Shown: positions 26,222-35,457, counted from the first letter of the stretch. The stretch is DNA of 64,000 nt from Chryseobacterium taiwanense (GCF_000813825.1 NZ_JWTA01000002.1:62001-126000); one strand, 5' to 3'. Notes: generated by a model from the letters alone, not told the origin. Numbers and translations are program-made.

Positions 26222-27565
26222 ATGTCAAAGTTATACGTACCGGATGGAGCATGGTTAGTATGTTCTAATGGAATGAAAAAACAGCAGATAAAAGTTACGA
26301 GTCAATCTACGGTAACCATAGCTGGAGGATATTTAAAAGCGACCATTGATGATCGTCCCGGTGGTAATTTCATGTGTGGAAAGATGATGCTGATTGGTGC
26401 TATTGCAGGTGCTGTTCTAGGTTTGGCACTTGTTGCGGGTTCAGTTCTTACAGGAGGTGCATTGGCGGTTGCAGCAGTTGCAGCAGCAGGAGCGGCGGTA
26501 GGAGCAGGAGTTTCTATGATTCCTTCCATTTGTGGAATGTTACTCAAAAAATGGACTCCGTATGATACCAATGTTCTTACAGTGGGAAGACATCCTTTGT
26601 TGGAAAATTCCCAGATTCCCTGTATGTTGGGAGGAAATGTGATGATATTGTATTCCGAAAAAGCAGCTGATGAATTTACAGATCTTACCATTGGAAAAAC
26701 AGCAATTAATGTAGTAGGAGTGATAGCCTTGTCTTATGTATTATATCCTGCATTAGCAGCAATTGGAAGTACAGCGGTAACAGCAAAAGCAACAGTAGCC
26801 ACTTTTGGATGGGGTGCCGGAGCTAATTATCTTGGAGGAGTTGGGCTAACAACCGGAATTGCTTACGGAATAGGATACGGGGTAGACCAAGGAAAAGGGT
26901 GGGTGTATTCACAGATTCCTACAGGAGACGGAACAACATTGAAAACCTATGTAGACGGATTTGAATCTGACCCAGAGAAACTCATTGAAAACCAAAAATT
27001 AGCGAATGGTGATGGAGATAAAGCCATTTATGAACATACAAATGATGTAGGAGGGGCAAATGGTCCGGGAAGGGAGACTATTGGAGACCGAACGTCTCAA
27101 TATAGTATGACGGAAAGATCAACTTCCGTTCGATTAGATGATATAGAAGAACACGGCCCCACAACCTATAATGAATCGGGAAGAGTACAAGGTGCTATTG
27201 AAGGAAGAAATCCTACCAATACTCAAGGTACAAATGTAATTGATCAGGATTATGGAGGAAGATATCAGGAAGTGGAACGAACTTCTACCACTACGAACTC
27301 ACAATATTCACCATTAACAAGATCTGATATTCCTTCTACGATGGGGAATGCGGTAAAAAATACATATTTAGATCAAAAAGGACTTCCTACATTTTCTAAA
27401 GATGGACCCAAAGGAGGAGGTATCGTTATGGGATTGTTACAGGATGCTTATAAAGGAGTGACCAATTTTATTCTAAAAGGACAATCTGAAGATTTAATAG
27501 AAGCATTGCAAAAAGAAGAAGCTGCAGCAAGAGCAAAAATAACTGTATTGGCAGGGAAAGATTAA
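26222..27565 (+). CDS. PAAR-like (DUF4280) effector with hydrophobic insertion
   Basis: A 447-residue protein. The N-terminus (YVPDGAWLVCSNGMKKQQIK) and the later block NVLTVGRHPLLENSQIPCML with GGNVMIL look like the two halves of a DUF4280 PAAR-like tip domain. Between them (about 53-105) lies a long Gly/Ala-rich hydrophobic stretch, and a second one follows at about 158-222. The C-terminal half is polar, Thr/Gly-rich and not recognised. The layout suggests a tip-bound effector that inserts into membranes, for example a pore former. No catalytic motif is seen. Three small membrane-linked genes follow. Confidence 0.72.
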   Translation: MSKLYVPDGAWLVCSNGMKKQQIKVTSQSTVTIAGGYLKATIDDRPGGNFMCGKMMLIGAIAGAVLGLALVAGSVLTGGALAVAAVAAAGAAVGAGVSMIPSICGMLLKKWTPYDTNVLTVGRHPLLENSQIPCMLGGNVMILYSEKAADEFTDLTIGKTAINVVGVIALSYVLYPALAAIGSTAVTAKATVATFGWGAGANYLGGVGLTTGIAYGIGYGVDQGKGWVYSQIPTGDGTTLKTYVDGFESDPEKLIENQKLANGDGDKAIYEHTNDVGGANGPGRETIGDRTSQYSMTERSTSVRLDDIEEHGPTTYNESGRVQGAIEGRNPTNTQGTNVIDQDYGGRYQEVERTSTTTNSQYSPLTRSDIPSTMGNAVKNTYLDQKGLPTFSKDGPKGGGIVMGLLQDAYKGVTNFILKGQSEDLIEALQKEEAAARAKITVLAGKD

Positions 27566-27571
27566 TATTTT

Positions 27572-28210
27572 ATGAAAAGAACGACAGAATCAAGAATATA
27601 TCTATTTACCTTATTGTTGAGCCTATTGTATTTTATATACTCTATAATTATAAGTGCAGGTGATTTTGTAAATATTAAATATCTGGCTTGGGAAAAAGCA
27701 GAAAACCAAAGTACGGTGTATTCAAGCAGAAGAAGTACCACTGTTACCTATAATTTTGTCAAAGATAATATAAGAATCAGTCGCAAATATCCAGGGATTT
27801 TAGAAGGAATTAATACATGGATGTGGGGAATAGATAAGAAAGCCCTTGTACAGAATATATCCTTTTACATTCGTGAAAAAGATGATGAAAAAATTAAAAA
27901 TAATCAAATACACCATAAAAAAGATATTTTAGGAAATAAGTTGAATGAAATAGAACCCATTCCGTTTTTTGGATTAAGAACAATACATTCCGAATCAAAC
28001 ATATTCTTACTATTCTTAGATATTTGGAAGTATAATTATTCCATTCTGATCGCGTTTATTTTACTTATCTTACCCTATCTCCTATTTTTTATTTTTAAAA
28101 AGATATTTAAAATGTCAATAGATAAAAATCAGGATAAGAATTTAGAAGGAAAAATAGGAGGTTATCAAATTGTATTTTTTATCCTTCTTGTTATTAATTT
28201 AATTATTTAG
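27572..28210 (+). CDS. small membrane protein, candidate immunity protein
   Basis: A 212-residue protein with transmembrane helices near 10-30, 150-172 and at the C-terminus, and an extracytoplasmic middle part. It begins 6 nt after the DUF4280 gene. The middle part (STVYSSRRSTTVTYNFV) has a beta-rich DUF3592-like look, but that match is weak. A membrane immunity protein would suit a membrane-acting effector. The role is inferred from position and topology. Confidence 0.55.
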   Translation: MKRTTESRIYLFTLLLSLLYFIYSIIISAGDFVNIKYLAWEKAENQSTVYSSRRSTTVTYNFVKDNIRISRKYPGILEGINTWMWGIDKKALVQNISFYIREKDDEKIKNNQIHHKKDILGNKLNEIEPIPFFGLRTIHSESNIFLLFLDIWKYNYSILIAFILLILPYLLFFIFKKIFKMSIDKNQDKNLEGKIGGYQIVFFILLVINLII

Positions 28211-28212
28211 AA

Positions 28213-28665
28213 ATGAAAAAATTGCTACAAATTATCATTGGCTTTATTGCTCTTGGAATTTTAATAGTCATTATTAAAAACAATTTCTTTACTTCTGCCG
28301 ATACAAAATCATACGAAGCAGGTTGGGAAGCTTATGAAAAAAATCAATTTGAAATGGCTATTTTTAATTTCAATCATGTGGATAAAAATAAACATCCGGA
28401 TGTATGGGTAGCTTTGGGATCTTCATATTTAAAAACAGGTGATTATACAAATGCAGTTCAACATTTACAAAAAGCCTACGATCTCAATTATAAAAAAGGA
28501 ACTGAGGATTACAATAAACTTTTAGTTTCGTTGGGAATGAGCTATCTATATTCAGGAAATATAGAGAAAGCCAAATTGTATTTAGAAAAAGCAAAGACAT
28601 TAGGATATGATACCTCTGTCAATTTTAAAATTCTAGATTCCATTCAACATTCACAAAAAATATAA
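28213..28665 (+). CDS. TPR-repeat protein with membrane anchor
   Basis: A 150-residue protein with an N-terminal transmembrane helix (about 6-24) and three to four TPR units, seen as YEKNQFEMAIFNF, LKTGDYTNAVQHLQKAYDLN and LYSGNIEKAKLYLEKAK. TPRs bind proteins. It starts 2 nt after the preceding gene and may be part of the immunity set for the DUF4280 effector, or help its handling. Confidence 0.7.
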   Translation: MKKLLQIIIGFIALGILIVIIKNNFFTSADTKSYEAGWEAYEKNQFEMAIFNFNHVDKNKHPDVWVALGSSYLKTGDYTNAVQHLQKAYDLNYKKGTEDYNKLLVSLGMSYLYSGNIEKAKLYLEKAKTLGYDTSVNFKILDSIQHSQKI

Positions 28666-28691
28666 TATTGATATCAAATGCACTGGTAGAA

Positions 28692-29273
28692 ATGAAAAAA
28701 ATAACGGTTAGGAAAGTTGATTGGAGGATTTTTATTATTAATCTTGTTGCATCAGTCATTCCGTTATATTTCATTGCATCATATGCATATAAATTACAGA
28801 ATACAACCATACAAACGGTATTTATAATAGGTTGTCTTTCTATCGTAGGCGGTATTAATTTTTTAATTGTAAAAAGTGGTACTTATCTTATTGATATTAT
28901 TCTAAAAGATGATGAAATAGAAATTTTTAATAAAGATAAAGTAGTTTATAATTCAAAATACGCAGACATTCACAGCTATAATATCTACCATTTTATTAAT
29001 AAAAGAGGTGGTTATATATTAAGAATAAATAATAAAAAACAATCCTTTTGCTCACTGTTAACTTGGGCAGAATTTAGTATAGTAACTGACAGTGATCGCA
29101 AGAATTATACGATCATAAAAGATACCTTAAACGCAAAAATTCCTGATAAAAAGAAAATAAATGGGAAAGATTATATTTTGAAGATCTTCTCAGCAATGCC
29201 TTATATTTTCTTAGGAATAGCAGTTTTAATTCTCATAGGAATATTTATTTATCTCATTTTTTATCTGAAATAA
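28692..29273 (+). CDS. membrane protein of unknown function, candidate immunity protein
   Basis: A 193-residue protein with transmembrane helices at about 15-35, 42-62 and near the C-terminus (about 165-190), and a soluble part between that recalls a pleckstrin-like fold. I use ATG at 28692; the longer frame from 28668 needs a TTG start. It is the last gene of the run behind the second VgrG. Function is unknown; topology and place suggest immunity. Confidence 0.58.
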   Translation: MKKITVRKVDWRIFIINLVASVIPLYFIASYAYKLQNTTIQTVFIIGCLSIVGGINFLIVKSGTYLIDIILKDDEIEIFNKDKVVYNSKYADIHSYNIYHFINKRGGYILRINNKKQSFCSLLTWAEFSIVTDSDRKNYTIIKDTLNAKIPDKKKINGKDYILKIFSAMPYIFLGIAVLILIGIFIYLIFYLK

Positions 29274-29366
29274 AGATTCGTAAAAACACCAACACTTATA
29301 AGTTTTTTCCGCTTTCAATCTCTGGTTCTTTTTATTCCAAGGCACAAAGGAAAAACACTTTTTTCT

Positions 29367-29374
29367 TATATTTG
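29367..29374 (+). promoter_or_regulatory. -7 promoter box of polA
   Basis: TATATTTG fits TAnnTTTG. It ends only 6 bp before the first in-frame ATG (29381) and 15 bp before the second (29390), so the mRNA has almost no leader. Confidence 0.65.
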
Positions 29375-29389
29375 TTCTTTATGGAAAAT

Positions 29390-32230
29390 ATGGACGCAAC
29401 TCAAGATAAAAGGTTATTTCTCATCGATGCCTATGCAATGATTTTTAGAGGATATTATGCATTGATCAGAAACCCGAGACTTACAAGCAAAGGACTGGAT
29501 ACTTCTGCCATTTTTGGTTTTACAAACTCTCTGATAGAATTGATTCGAAGAGAAAAACCTTCTCATTTGGCCGTTGTTTTTGATGTTGGGAGAGCAAGTG
29601 TAAGAACAGAGGATTTTGCGGAGTATAAAGCCAACAGAAGTGAAACCCCTGAAGCCATTAAAATTGCAGTTCCATACATTCATAAAATTCTGGAAGCCAT
29701 GCATATTCCTATTTTGGGAGTGGAAGGATATGAAGCCGATGATGTCATCGGAACTATTGCCTGTAAAGCCGAAAAAGAAGGATATACCACTTTTATGGTA
29801 ACTCCGGATAAGGATTTCGCTCAATTGGTTACCGATAAAATTAAAATGTATAAGCCGAGTTCAAAAGGTGGCGAAATTGAGATTTTAGGAGTAGAAGAAG
29901 TCAAAGCAAAATATGAAATCGAAAATCCGAAGCAGGTGATTGATTATTTAGCGATGATGGGGGATGCGGTCGATAATATTCCGGGATTGGATGGAGTCGG
30001 AGAAAAAACGGCTATGAAATTTCTGAAAGAATTTGGAAGCATTGAAAATCTTTTAGCCAATACAGATCAGCTAAAAGGAAAAATAAAAGAAAAAATAGAA
30101 GCATCTGCAGAACGCGGAATTTTATCTAAAAAATTGGCAACTATCATCTGTGATGTTCCTATTGAATTTCACCAGGAACAGTACGATCTGGAAACTCCTG
30201 ATTTTGAGCAGGCAAAAGCCGTTTTTGAAGAAATAGAATTCACAAGATTATACGAAAATCTTTATCGTGCTTTTGCTCCGACAACGGTTACAACGACTGT
30301 TGCTGCTGAGGTTGAAGTAGCTGTAGCAGAAACGACTCCACAACAAAAAGTGGCACAGGCAGTCGGTCAGTTGGATCTTTTTGCAACCTATGAAGAACTG
30401 GAACAGGCAACATCTACAAAATCAACTATTGATCATAATGATCATTTATATCAGTTTGTTGATAATCCGAAAGCTCAGAAGATGTTAGTGAGTAATTTAT
30501 TGAAGCAGCAAGTGGTTTGTTTCGATACAGAAACGACTTCTCTGAACGAATTGGAAGCTGAACTGGTAGGAATGAGTTTCTCTTATAAAAAAGGATTGGC
30601 ATATTACATTCCTTTGTCTGAAAACAGAGAAGAAGTTTTACAAACCTTGGAAATTTTCAGACCTTTCTTCGAGAAAGAAGATTTGGTAAAAGTTGCCCAC
30701 AATCTAAAATTCGATTATAAAATACTTAAACAATACGATATTACCGTGAAAGGAGCTATGTTCGACACTATGATCGCGCATTACCTTCTCAATCCGGACG
30801 GAAGACACGGAATGGACTATCTTTCAGAAGTTTATCTGAATTATAAACCCGTTTCCATAGAAACTATTATCGGTAAGAAAGGGAAAAAGCAGGGCAATTT
30901 CAGAGATGCGGACTTGAGAACTCAGACAGATTATGCGGCAGAAGATGCTGATGTGACGTTCCAGTTATACGAATTGTTTGCTCCTCAATTAAAAAAGGAA
31001 AACTTAGAAGACTTATTCTTCAGTATAGAAATGCCTTTGATGGAGGTCTTGGCAAAAATGGAACTGGCGGGAATTTCTCTGGATGAAAAATGGCTGGCTC
31101 AGGAAAGCATTGATCTGGAAAATGACTTAAAACAATTAGAATTAAAAATATTCGAATTGTCAGGAGAAGAATTCAATATGAACTCACCAAGACAGTTGGG
31201 AGATATTTTATTTGAAAAAATGCAGCTTGATCCGAAAGCGAAAAAGACAAAAACTGGGCAGTATGCAACTTCGGAAGATGTCCTTCAGAAACTGGCTTCA
31301 AAGCATGAAATTATCAAGCATATTCTTGAATACAGAACCTATCAGAAATTAAAATCAACGTATGTAGATGCATTGCCGTCACAGATCGAAAAAACGGATA
31401 ACCGTGTTCATACCAATTTTTCTCAAACGACGGCTGCAACAGGTCGTTTGGCGAGTGTAAACCCCAATTTGCAGAATATTCCGATCAGAACATTAAGAGG
31501 TCAGCAAATTCGTGGAGCCTTTGTTTCCGGTGAAGGGAAAAAGATTATTTCTGCCGATTATTCACAAATTGAATTACGTTTAATTGCAGAAATTTCGGGA
31601 GAAGATAATATGATCAAAGCGTTTCAGGATGGGGAAGATATTCACGCTTCTACAGCGGCGAAATTATTTAAAATTCCGTTGGAAGAAGTTTCAAAAACAC
31701 AGAGAAGCCAGGCAAAAACGGTAAACTTTGGGATCATCTACGGACAGGGAGCTTTTGCACTAGCTGAGCAAACCGGTTTATCAAGAACAGAAGCAAAGCA
31801 GATGATCGAAGCCTATTTTGAAACGTATCCGAAGTTGAAAGAATATATGGCTGAACAGGTTAACAAAGCCCGCGAAACAGGGTATGTTGAAACTATTTTA
31901 GGAAGAAAACGTCATTTAAAGGATATTAATTCCAACAACTTTGTTGTTCGTGGTCATGCTGAAAGAAATGCGGTAAATGCTCCGGTTCAGGGAAGTGCCG
32001 CAGACGTAGTGAAAATGGCCATGATCAAGATTCAAAAAGAGCTGGAAAAAGAAAAACTTCAGACCAAAATGTTACTTCAGGTACATGACGAATTGGTGTT
32101 TGAAGCGCCAATTGATGAAATTGAAGTCGCTACCAATATCATTAAAATGGAAATGGAAAATGCTATTGAAACGCAGGTTCCTTTGTTGGTGGAAATTGGA
32201 GTAGGAAATAACTGGCTGGAAGCACATTAA
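29390..32230 (+). CDS. polA: DNA polymerase I
   Basis: A protein of about 946 residues with the three classical parts: a 5'-3' exonuclease/flap domain (about 1-290, with YEADDVIGTIA and DAVDNIPGLDGVGEKTA), a 3'-5' exonuclease domain with intact acidic residues (CFDTETTSLNE, AHNLKFDYKIL, YAAEDADVTF) and family A polymerase motifs (SADYSQIELRL, RSQAKTVNFGIIYGQG, LQVHDELVFE). It fills Okazaki gaps and repairs DNA. The start is MDATQDKRLF at 29390 or an ATG at 29381; a -7 box sits just before both, so translation starts at or near the 5' end of the mRNA. Unlike many Gram-positive relatives, the proofreading domain looks active. Confidence 0.96.
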   Translation: MDATQDKRLFLIDAYAMIFRGYYALIRNPRLTSKGLDTSAIFGFTNSLIELIRREKPSHLAVVFDVGRASVRTEDFAEYKANRSETPEAIKIAVPYIHKILEAMHIPILGVEGYEADDVIGTIACKAEKEGYTTFMVTPDKDFAQLVTDKIKMYKPSSKGGEIEILGVEEVKAKYEIENPKQVIDYLAMMGDAVDNIPGLDGVGEKTAMKFLKEFGSIENLLANTDQLKGKIKEKIEASAERGILSKKLATIICDVPIEFHQEQYDLETPDFEQAKAVFEEIEFTRLYENLYRAFAPTTVTTTVAAEVEVAVAETTPQQKVAQAVGQLDLFATYEELEQATSTKSTIDHNDHLYQFVDNPKAQKMLVSNLLKQQVVCFDTETTSLNELEAELVGMSFSYKKGLAYYIPLSENREEVLQTLEIFRPFFEKEDLVKVAHNLKFDYKILKQYDITVKGAMFDTMIAHYLLNPDGRHGMDYLSEVYLNYKPVSIETIIGKKGKKQGNFRDADLRTQTDYAAEDADVTFQLYELFAPQLKKENLEDLFFSIEMPLMEVLAKMELAGISLDEKWLAQESIDLENDLKQLELKIFELSGEEFNMNSPRQLGDILFEKMQLDPKAKKTKTGQYATSEDVLQKLASKHEIIKHILEYRTYQKLKSTYVDALPSQIEKTDNRVHTNFSQTTAATGRLASVNPNLQNIPIRTLRGQQIRGAFVSGEGKKIISADYSQIELRLIAEISGEDNMIKAFQDGEDIHASTAAKLFKIPLEEVSKTQRSQAKTVNFGIIYGQGAFALAEQTGLSRTEAKQMIEAYFETYPKLKEYMAEQVNKARETGYVETILGRKRHLKDINSNNFVVRGHAERNAVNAPVQGSAADVVKMAMIKIQKELEKEKLQTKMLLQVHDELVFEAPIDEIEVATNIIKMEMENAIETQVPLLVEIGVGNNWLEAH

Positions 32231-32253
32231 TTTACTTTAAAAACATATAAAAA

Positions 32254-32284
32254 TCCCTGAAATTATTCATTTCAGGGGTTTTTT
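32254..32284 (+). terminator. rho-independent terminator after polA
   Basis: The stem CCCTGAAAT / ATTTCAGGG is followed by T6. It stands between convergent polA and the GLPGLI gene and may serve both. Confidence 0.85.
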
Positions 32285-32301
32285 ATTGATGAAGATTAAT
32301 A

Positions 32302-33123
32302 TTAGGTCGCAGGATAAGGAATTGCCTTATCTTTTTCTATAGGATTATAATATTGCTTAATCATACTTTGAAGATGTTTCTTTTTTTGATCAAGCTGATC
32401 CTGAGTGGTTATCTTTTCTCCTGAAATAATAACGGTTCCGCCACTTTTTAAGCTGTTACTCATGTCTTTTACAGGATCGGCATAATAATCAAGTTTTACC
32501 TTATGATATTGCTTAAGGCTTACAGGAATAGGCTTATTACCGTAATGAGTTTCCAGAAAGTTAAGTGTAGAATAGTTTTCCGGAATATTGATGTTTTTTA
32601 TAAGCTTATATTTAAAATCATTATTTACATCCGAAAGTTCAAAAATAAGTCCGGGTAATCCTTTAAACTTATAAGGTCCTTCCTGAAAAGGAATTTCTGT
32701 GGAAAACCATGCCGTCCATTCCCTTCCTCCGAAATTCGTTGTCGCTTTTTGCAGAGTGTATTGATCCGCTTTTTTTGTTTCAGTACCGATTTTCCAGTTC
32801 ATTTTATCAGTAGAATTGATGACGAAATAGTCATACATATTGTCATGAAAAGACTGGTTTTCGAATGAATTGGCTTTTCGGATAATCAACTGATCACTCA
32901 ATGTATTGGCTTGCCAATTTTGTCCGGTTTTCTTACTGATAGAATCCATTTCAAGAAATTTGTAATCGTAGAATTTTACAAAATCCTTGTCGATGTCCAG
33001 AACCATATTCATTTTTTTCTCCTTACCATTGAGTACGATTCCTAACTCATAAATAAATCTTTTGGTTTGGGAAAATACAGTGGTAAAGAGCAGTAAAAGA
33101 AATACTGCTAACGTTTTTTTCAT
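32302..33123 (-). CDS. GLPGLI family exported protein
   Basis: A 273-residue protein with a signal peptide (about 1-19, ending VFSQ). It carries the family signature FKGLPGLIFELSD in the middle. The family is common in Bacteroidota, is exported, and has no known function; members tend to lie beside TonB-dependent receptors or other surface genes. Here no receptor gene adjoins it. The upstream DNA includes a short (AT)n run. Confidence 0.87.
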   Translation of the reverse strand: MKKTLAVFLLLLFTTVFSQTKRFIYELGIVLNGKEKKMNMVLDIDKDFVKFYDYKFLEMDSISKKTGQNWQANTLSDQLIIRKANSFENQSFHDNMYDYFVINSTDKMNWKIGTETKKADQYTLQKATTNFGGREWTAWFSTEIPFQEGPYKFKGLPGLIFELSDVNNDFKYKLIKNINIPENYSTLNFLETHYGNKPIPVSLKQYHKVKLDYYADPVKDMSNSLKSGGTVIISGEKITTQDQLDQKKKHLQSMIKQYYNPIEKDKAIPYPAT

Positions 33124-33147
33124 ATATATATATATTTTGTGTTGTGA

Positions 33148-33546
33148 TTAATACTCAAATTCTATTCCGCCCAGATAGGTCAAAGAAAAATAATCGTTTT
33201 CTATGGATGTAGGCTTAGGAATTTGGCCTTGGCTTACAAAGACTAATGAATTGATATCAAACTTAAGGTCCATTTCATTAATTTTCTGGATCAATATTGG
33301 AAGCCATTCTTCTGCAAAAGAAAACTCCGCAAACTTTTCAAAAAGTCCCATATCGGAATCATCGAAACCGTATTCTATTAAATCCTGATCAAACCAAATA
33401 GTATTTTGAGACTCTGCAAACTTTGAAACAAAAATATCATCAGAATCTTCTTCCAGATAAAAGTTTTCATCCTCTTCTACAAAATTGTAAAAATCGTCCT
33501 CGCTATTGAAATTTCCTACCCAAAAATCTAGTACTTCTGTATTCAT
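33148..33546 (-). CDS. Imm22-type immunity protein, no adjacent toxin
   Basis: A 132-residue, strongly acidic soluble protein. It starts with LDFWVGNFNSEDDFYNFVEE and continues FVSKFAESQNTIWFDQDLIE, which fits the immunity protein 22 family, known from polymorphic toxin systems. No nuclease or other toxin gene lies next to it. It is probably a stand-alone immunity gene that guards against toxins of neighbours, or is left over from a lost pair. The family call is from memory of the motif. Confidence 0.68.
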   Translation of the reverse strand: MNTEVLDFWVGNFNSEDDFYNFVEEDENFYLEEDSDDIFVSKFAESQNTIWFDQDLIEYGFDDSDMGLFEKFAEFSFAEEWLPILIQKINEMDLKFDINSLVFVSQGQIPKPTSIENDYFSLTYLGGIEFEY

Positions 33547-33634
33547 CTATGTAAACTTTACTTTAAAAACCAAAGGTATAATAATAAATATTTTAAGCAA
33601 AGTAATCTTTGAGGTCATTTAAGAATTTGACAAT

Positions 33635-34348
33635 TTAAAGAGGTTGAAATAAATATTTCAGCAGCTCATTTGTCGTTACAGAATCTTTCTTTTGAATCCG
33701 AGAGCATTCAATATTATATTCTAAAGTTTTTTTCTTAGAATAAAGGTAATTTTTAAGCCAGAATTTCCCTTTTGATTGAATGAATTTTTGATCTAAAGAA
33801 GGACCTATTTCATATCGAAATTCAGAATGACAACTTAAACAATTATTTTCATAAACAACTATCCCCGGTAGTGAATTCGGAGCTGTATTTTCTTTAAAGT
33901 TAAATTTTAATGGTGTTTTTCGTATAGATTTTCCAAGTTTAATTGTTTTATAAATATCTAAAACGTCCTGAATATTTCCCTTTTTATTAAACATATACAA
34001 ACCAACTGTAGAATCTACTTTAGGAATATAAATTGAAGCAAAATTTCTGTTTTTTGAAATTTCAAAAACAGCTTCTTTACCATCGATTGTAATCTGCTTT
34101 AAGATATTATCTCTTATTGAGTCTTTATATATTTTAGAATTATACATTCCGTATACGATACAAATTGTATCCCCATTTTTTGAGAGATAAGAGAAATATG
34201 AATCAATACTTTGCATTTTTGTCAGTTTCCAATCAGATGGATATTCAAACTTTACTTTTCCAACTTCCAGCTGATGAAAAGAAATATTTTCTTGTTTTGT
34301 ACAAGATGTAAGAAATAATAGAATGAAAATTATTAAAATACGATTCAT
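33635..34348 (-). CDS. lipoprotein with C-terminal c-type haem motif
   Basis: A 237-residue lipoprotein (lipobox FLTSC at about 13-17). The N-terminal part (about 25-140) is beta-rich and resembles a small PsbP/DcrB-like or hypothetical domain, which I do not name. Near the C-terminus NNCLSCHSEFR and then GPSL form a c-type cytochrome haem site with a conserved following Gly-Pro. It may bind one haem in the periplasm or outer membrane. The stop of the upstream YdeI-like gene and its start overlap by one base (TAATG). No oxidase or reductase gene adjoins it. Confidence 0.68.
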   Translation of the reverse strand: MNRILIIFILLFLTSCTKQENISFHQLEVGKVKFEYPSDWKLTKMQSIDSYFSYLSKNGDTICIVYGMYNSKIYKDSIRDNILKQITIDGKEAVFEISKNRNFASIYIPKVDSTVGLYMFNKKGNIQDVLDIYKTIKLGKSIRKTPLKFNFKENTAPNSLPGIVVYENNCLSCHSEFRYEIGPSLDQKFIQSKGKFWLKNYLYSKKKTLEYNIECSRIQKKDSVTTNELLKYLFQPL

Positions 34349-34905
34349 TACAAAACTCTTTTTCCCAATTCACTTTCCGTGATTGTCTTTTCCAATCTCG
34401 ATAATCTTGTTTTCTCCTGTTTGGCGCTCATAATCCAGTGGAGTATTACTTTTTTATAAGACGGGGCTTGATTGTTAAAAAATTCCCACGCTTTTTTGTT
34501 CGCTTTAAATTGCTTTTCAAATTCTGCATTCAGTGTTGCTGGTTCTTTTTCGTGAGAGTAAATGGCAGACTTTTCTTCTTTTCTTAATTCAAAAGCTTTC
34601 AATCCTTGAGGAGTCATTAAACCAGCTTTTGTGAGGTCTTCAATTTTTTTAATATTGATAGCACTCCAAATACTTGTAGGTTTTCGGGGAGTAAAACGGA
34701 TGCTGTAACTTTCAATATCAATCGACTTTCTCACCCCGTCTATCCAGCCAAAACACAACGCCTGATCCACAGATTCAGACCAGGTCATAGAAGGCTTTTT
34801 TGTTCCGACCTTGAAAAATCCAACGAGAAGCTCCTTTTCGTTTTGATGGTTTTCCTCAAGCCAGTTTCGGAACTCTTGTGGGGTTGGGAAGAATGTTGCT
34901 GACAT
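34348..34905 (-). CDS. YdeI/OmpD-associated family protein
   Basis: A 185-residue soluble protein. The N-terminal block FPTPQEFRNWLEENHQNEKE and ALCFGWIDGVRKSID are typical of the YdeI/OmpD-associated (bacteriocin-protection) family. The family is linked to stress and antimicrobial resistance, but its biochemistry is not known. Its stop codon overlaps the start of the haem lipoprotein gene, so the two are translationally coupled. Confidence 0.85.
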   Translation of the reverse strand: MSATFFPTPQEFRNWLEENHQNEKELLVGFFKVGTKKPSMTWSESVDQALCFGWIDGVRKSIDIESYSIRFTPRKPTSIWSAINIKKIEDLTKAGLMTPQGLKAFELRKEEKSAIYSHEKEPATLNAEFEKQFKANKKAWEFFNNQAPSYKKVILHWIMSAKQEKTRLSRLEKTITESELGKRVL

Positions 34906-34953
34906 GTTTATTGATTATAAGTTTGAATTTTCTTTTATATTTAAAGTTTAAGA

Positions 34954-35457
34954 TTAATAAGATCTTCTGCTTTTACCATTCAATAAATTCTCAAACATGG
35001 AAACTTCATCAGGTCTTAATTTTTGCAAGGTTACTTTTCTGCTTCGGTTCATCAAATGACGAGGATAATAGACAAATTGAACGCTGTCATGATTAATTTT
35101 ATATTCTCTGAGAAGAGTAGGTTTTTTAGTATGATTTACATCAGATCGTGAAAACAATAAATTAGTAATTCGTATAGGAATAAATCCATAGGCCTTTACA
35201 AATAGAAAAATAGAATTATCATTAATAAGTACATCAAAAGTATTAAATTCTAAATTCCAATTTAAAAAACCTTTATCTGTGACAGTTGTTCCATAAATAT
35301 TTTGCAGTTCTCTGGAGTTTGTGAGTTTACAACGTGTCAAAATCTTTTGCTTTTCAATAGAGAAATAAATACCTAAAGCAATTGGAAATAAGATCAAGGC
35401 TGCGATGAAAAAAGGGAGTAGATTATTAGTCATTTTAAAAGTTGAAAAGATATTCAT
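34954..35457 (-). CDS. single-pass membrane protein of unknown function
   Basis: A 167-residue protein with one transmembrane helix near the N-terminus (about 12-33, LLPFFIAALILFPIALGIYF) and a basic, polar part that follows. Translation may start at the ATG at 35455-35457 or at the internal Met9. I do not recognise a domain. It lies 48 nt upstream of the YdeI-like gene. Confidence 0.6.
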   Translation of the reverse strand: MNIFSTFKMTNNLLPFFIAALILFPIALGIYFSIEKQKILTRCKLTNSRELQNIYGTTVTDKGFLNWNLEFNTFDVLINDNSIFLFVKAYGFIPIRITNLLFSRSDVNHTKKPTLLREYKINHDSVQFVYYPRHLMNRSRKVTLQKLRPDEVSMFENLLNGKSRRSY

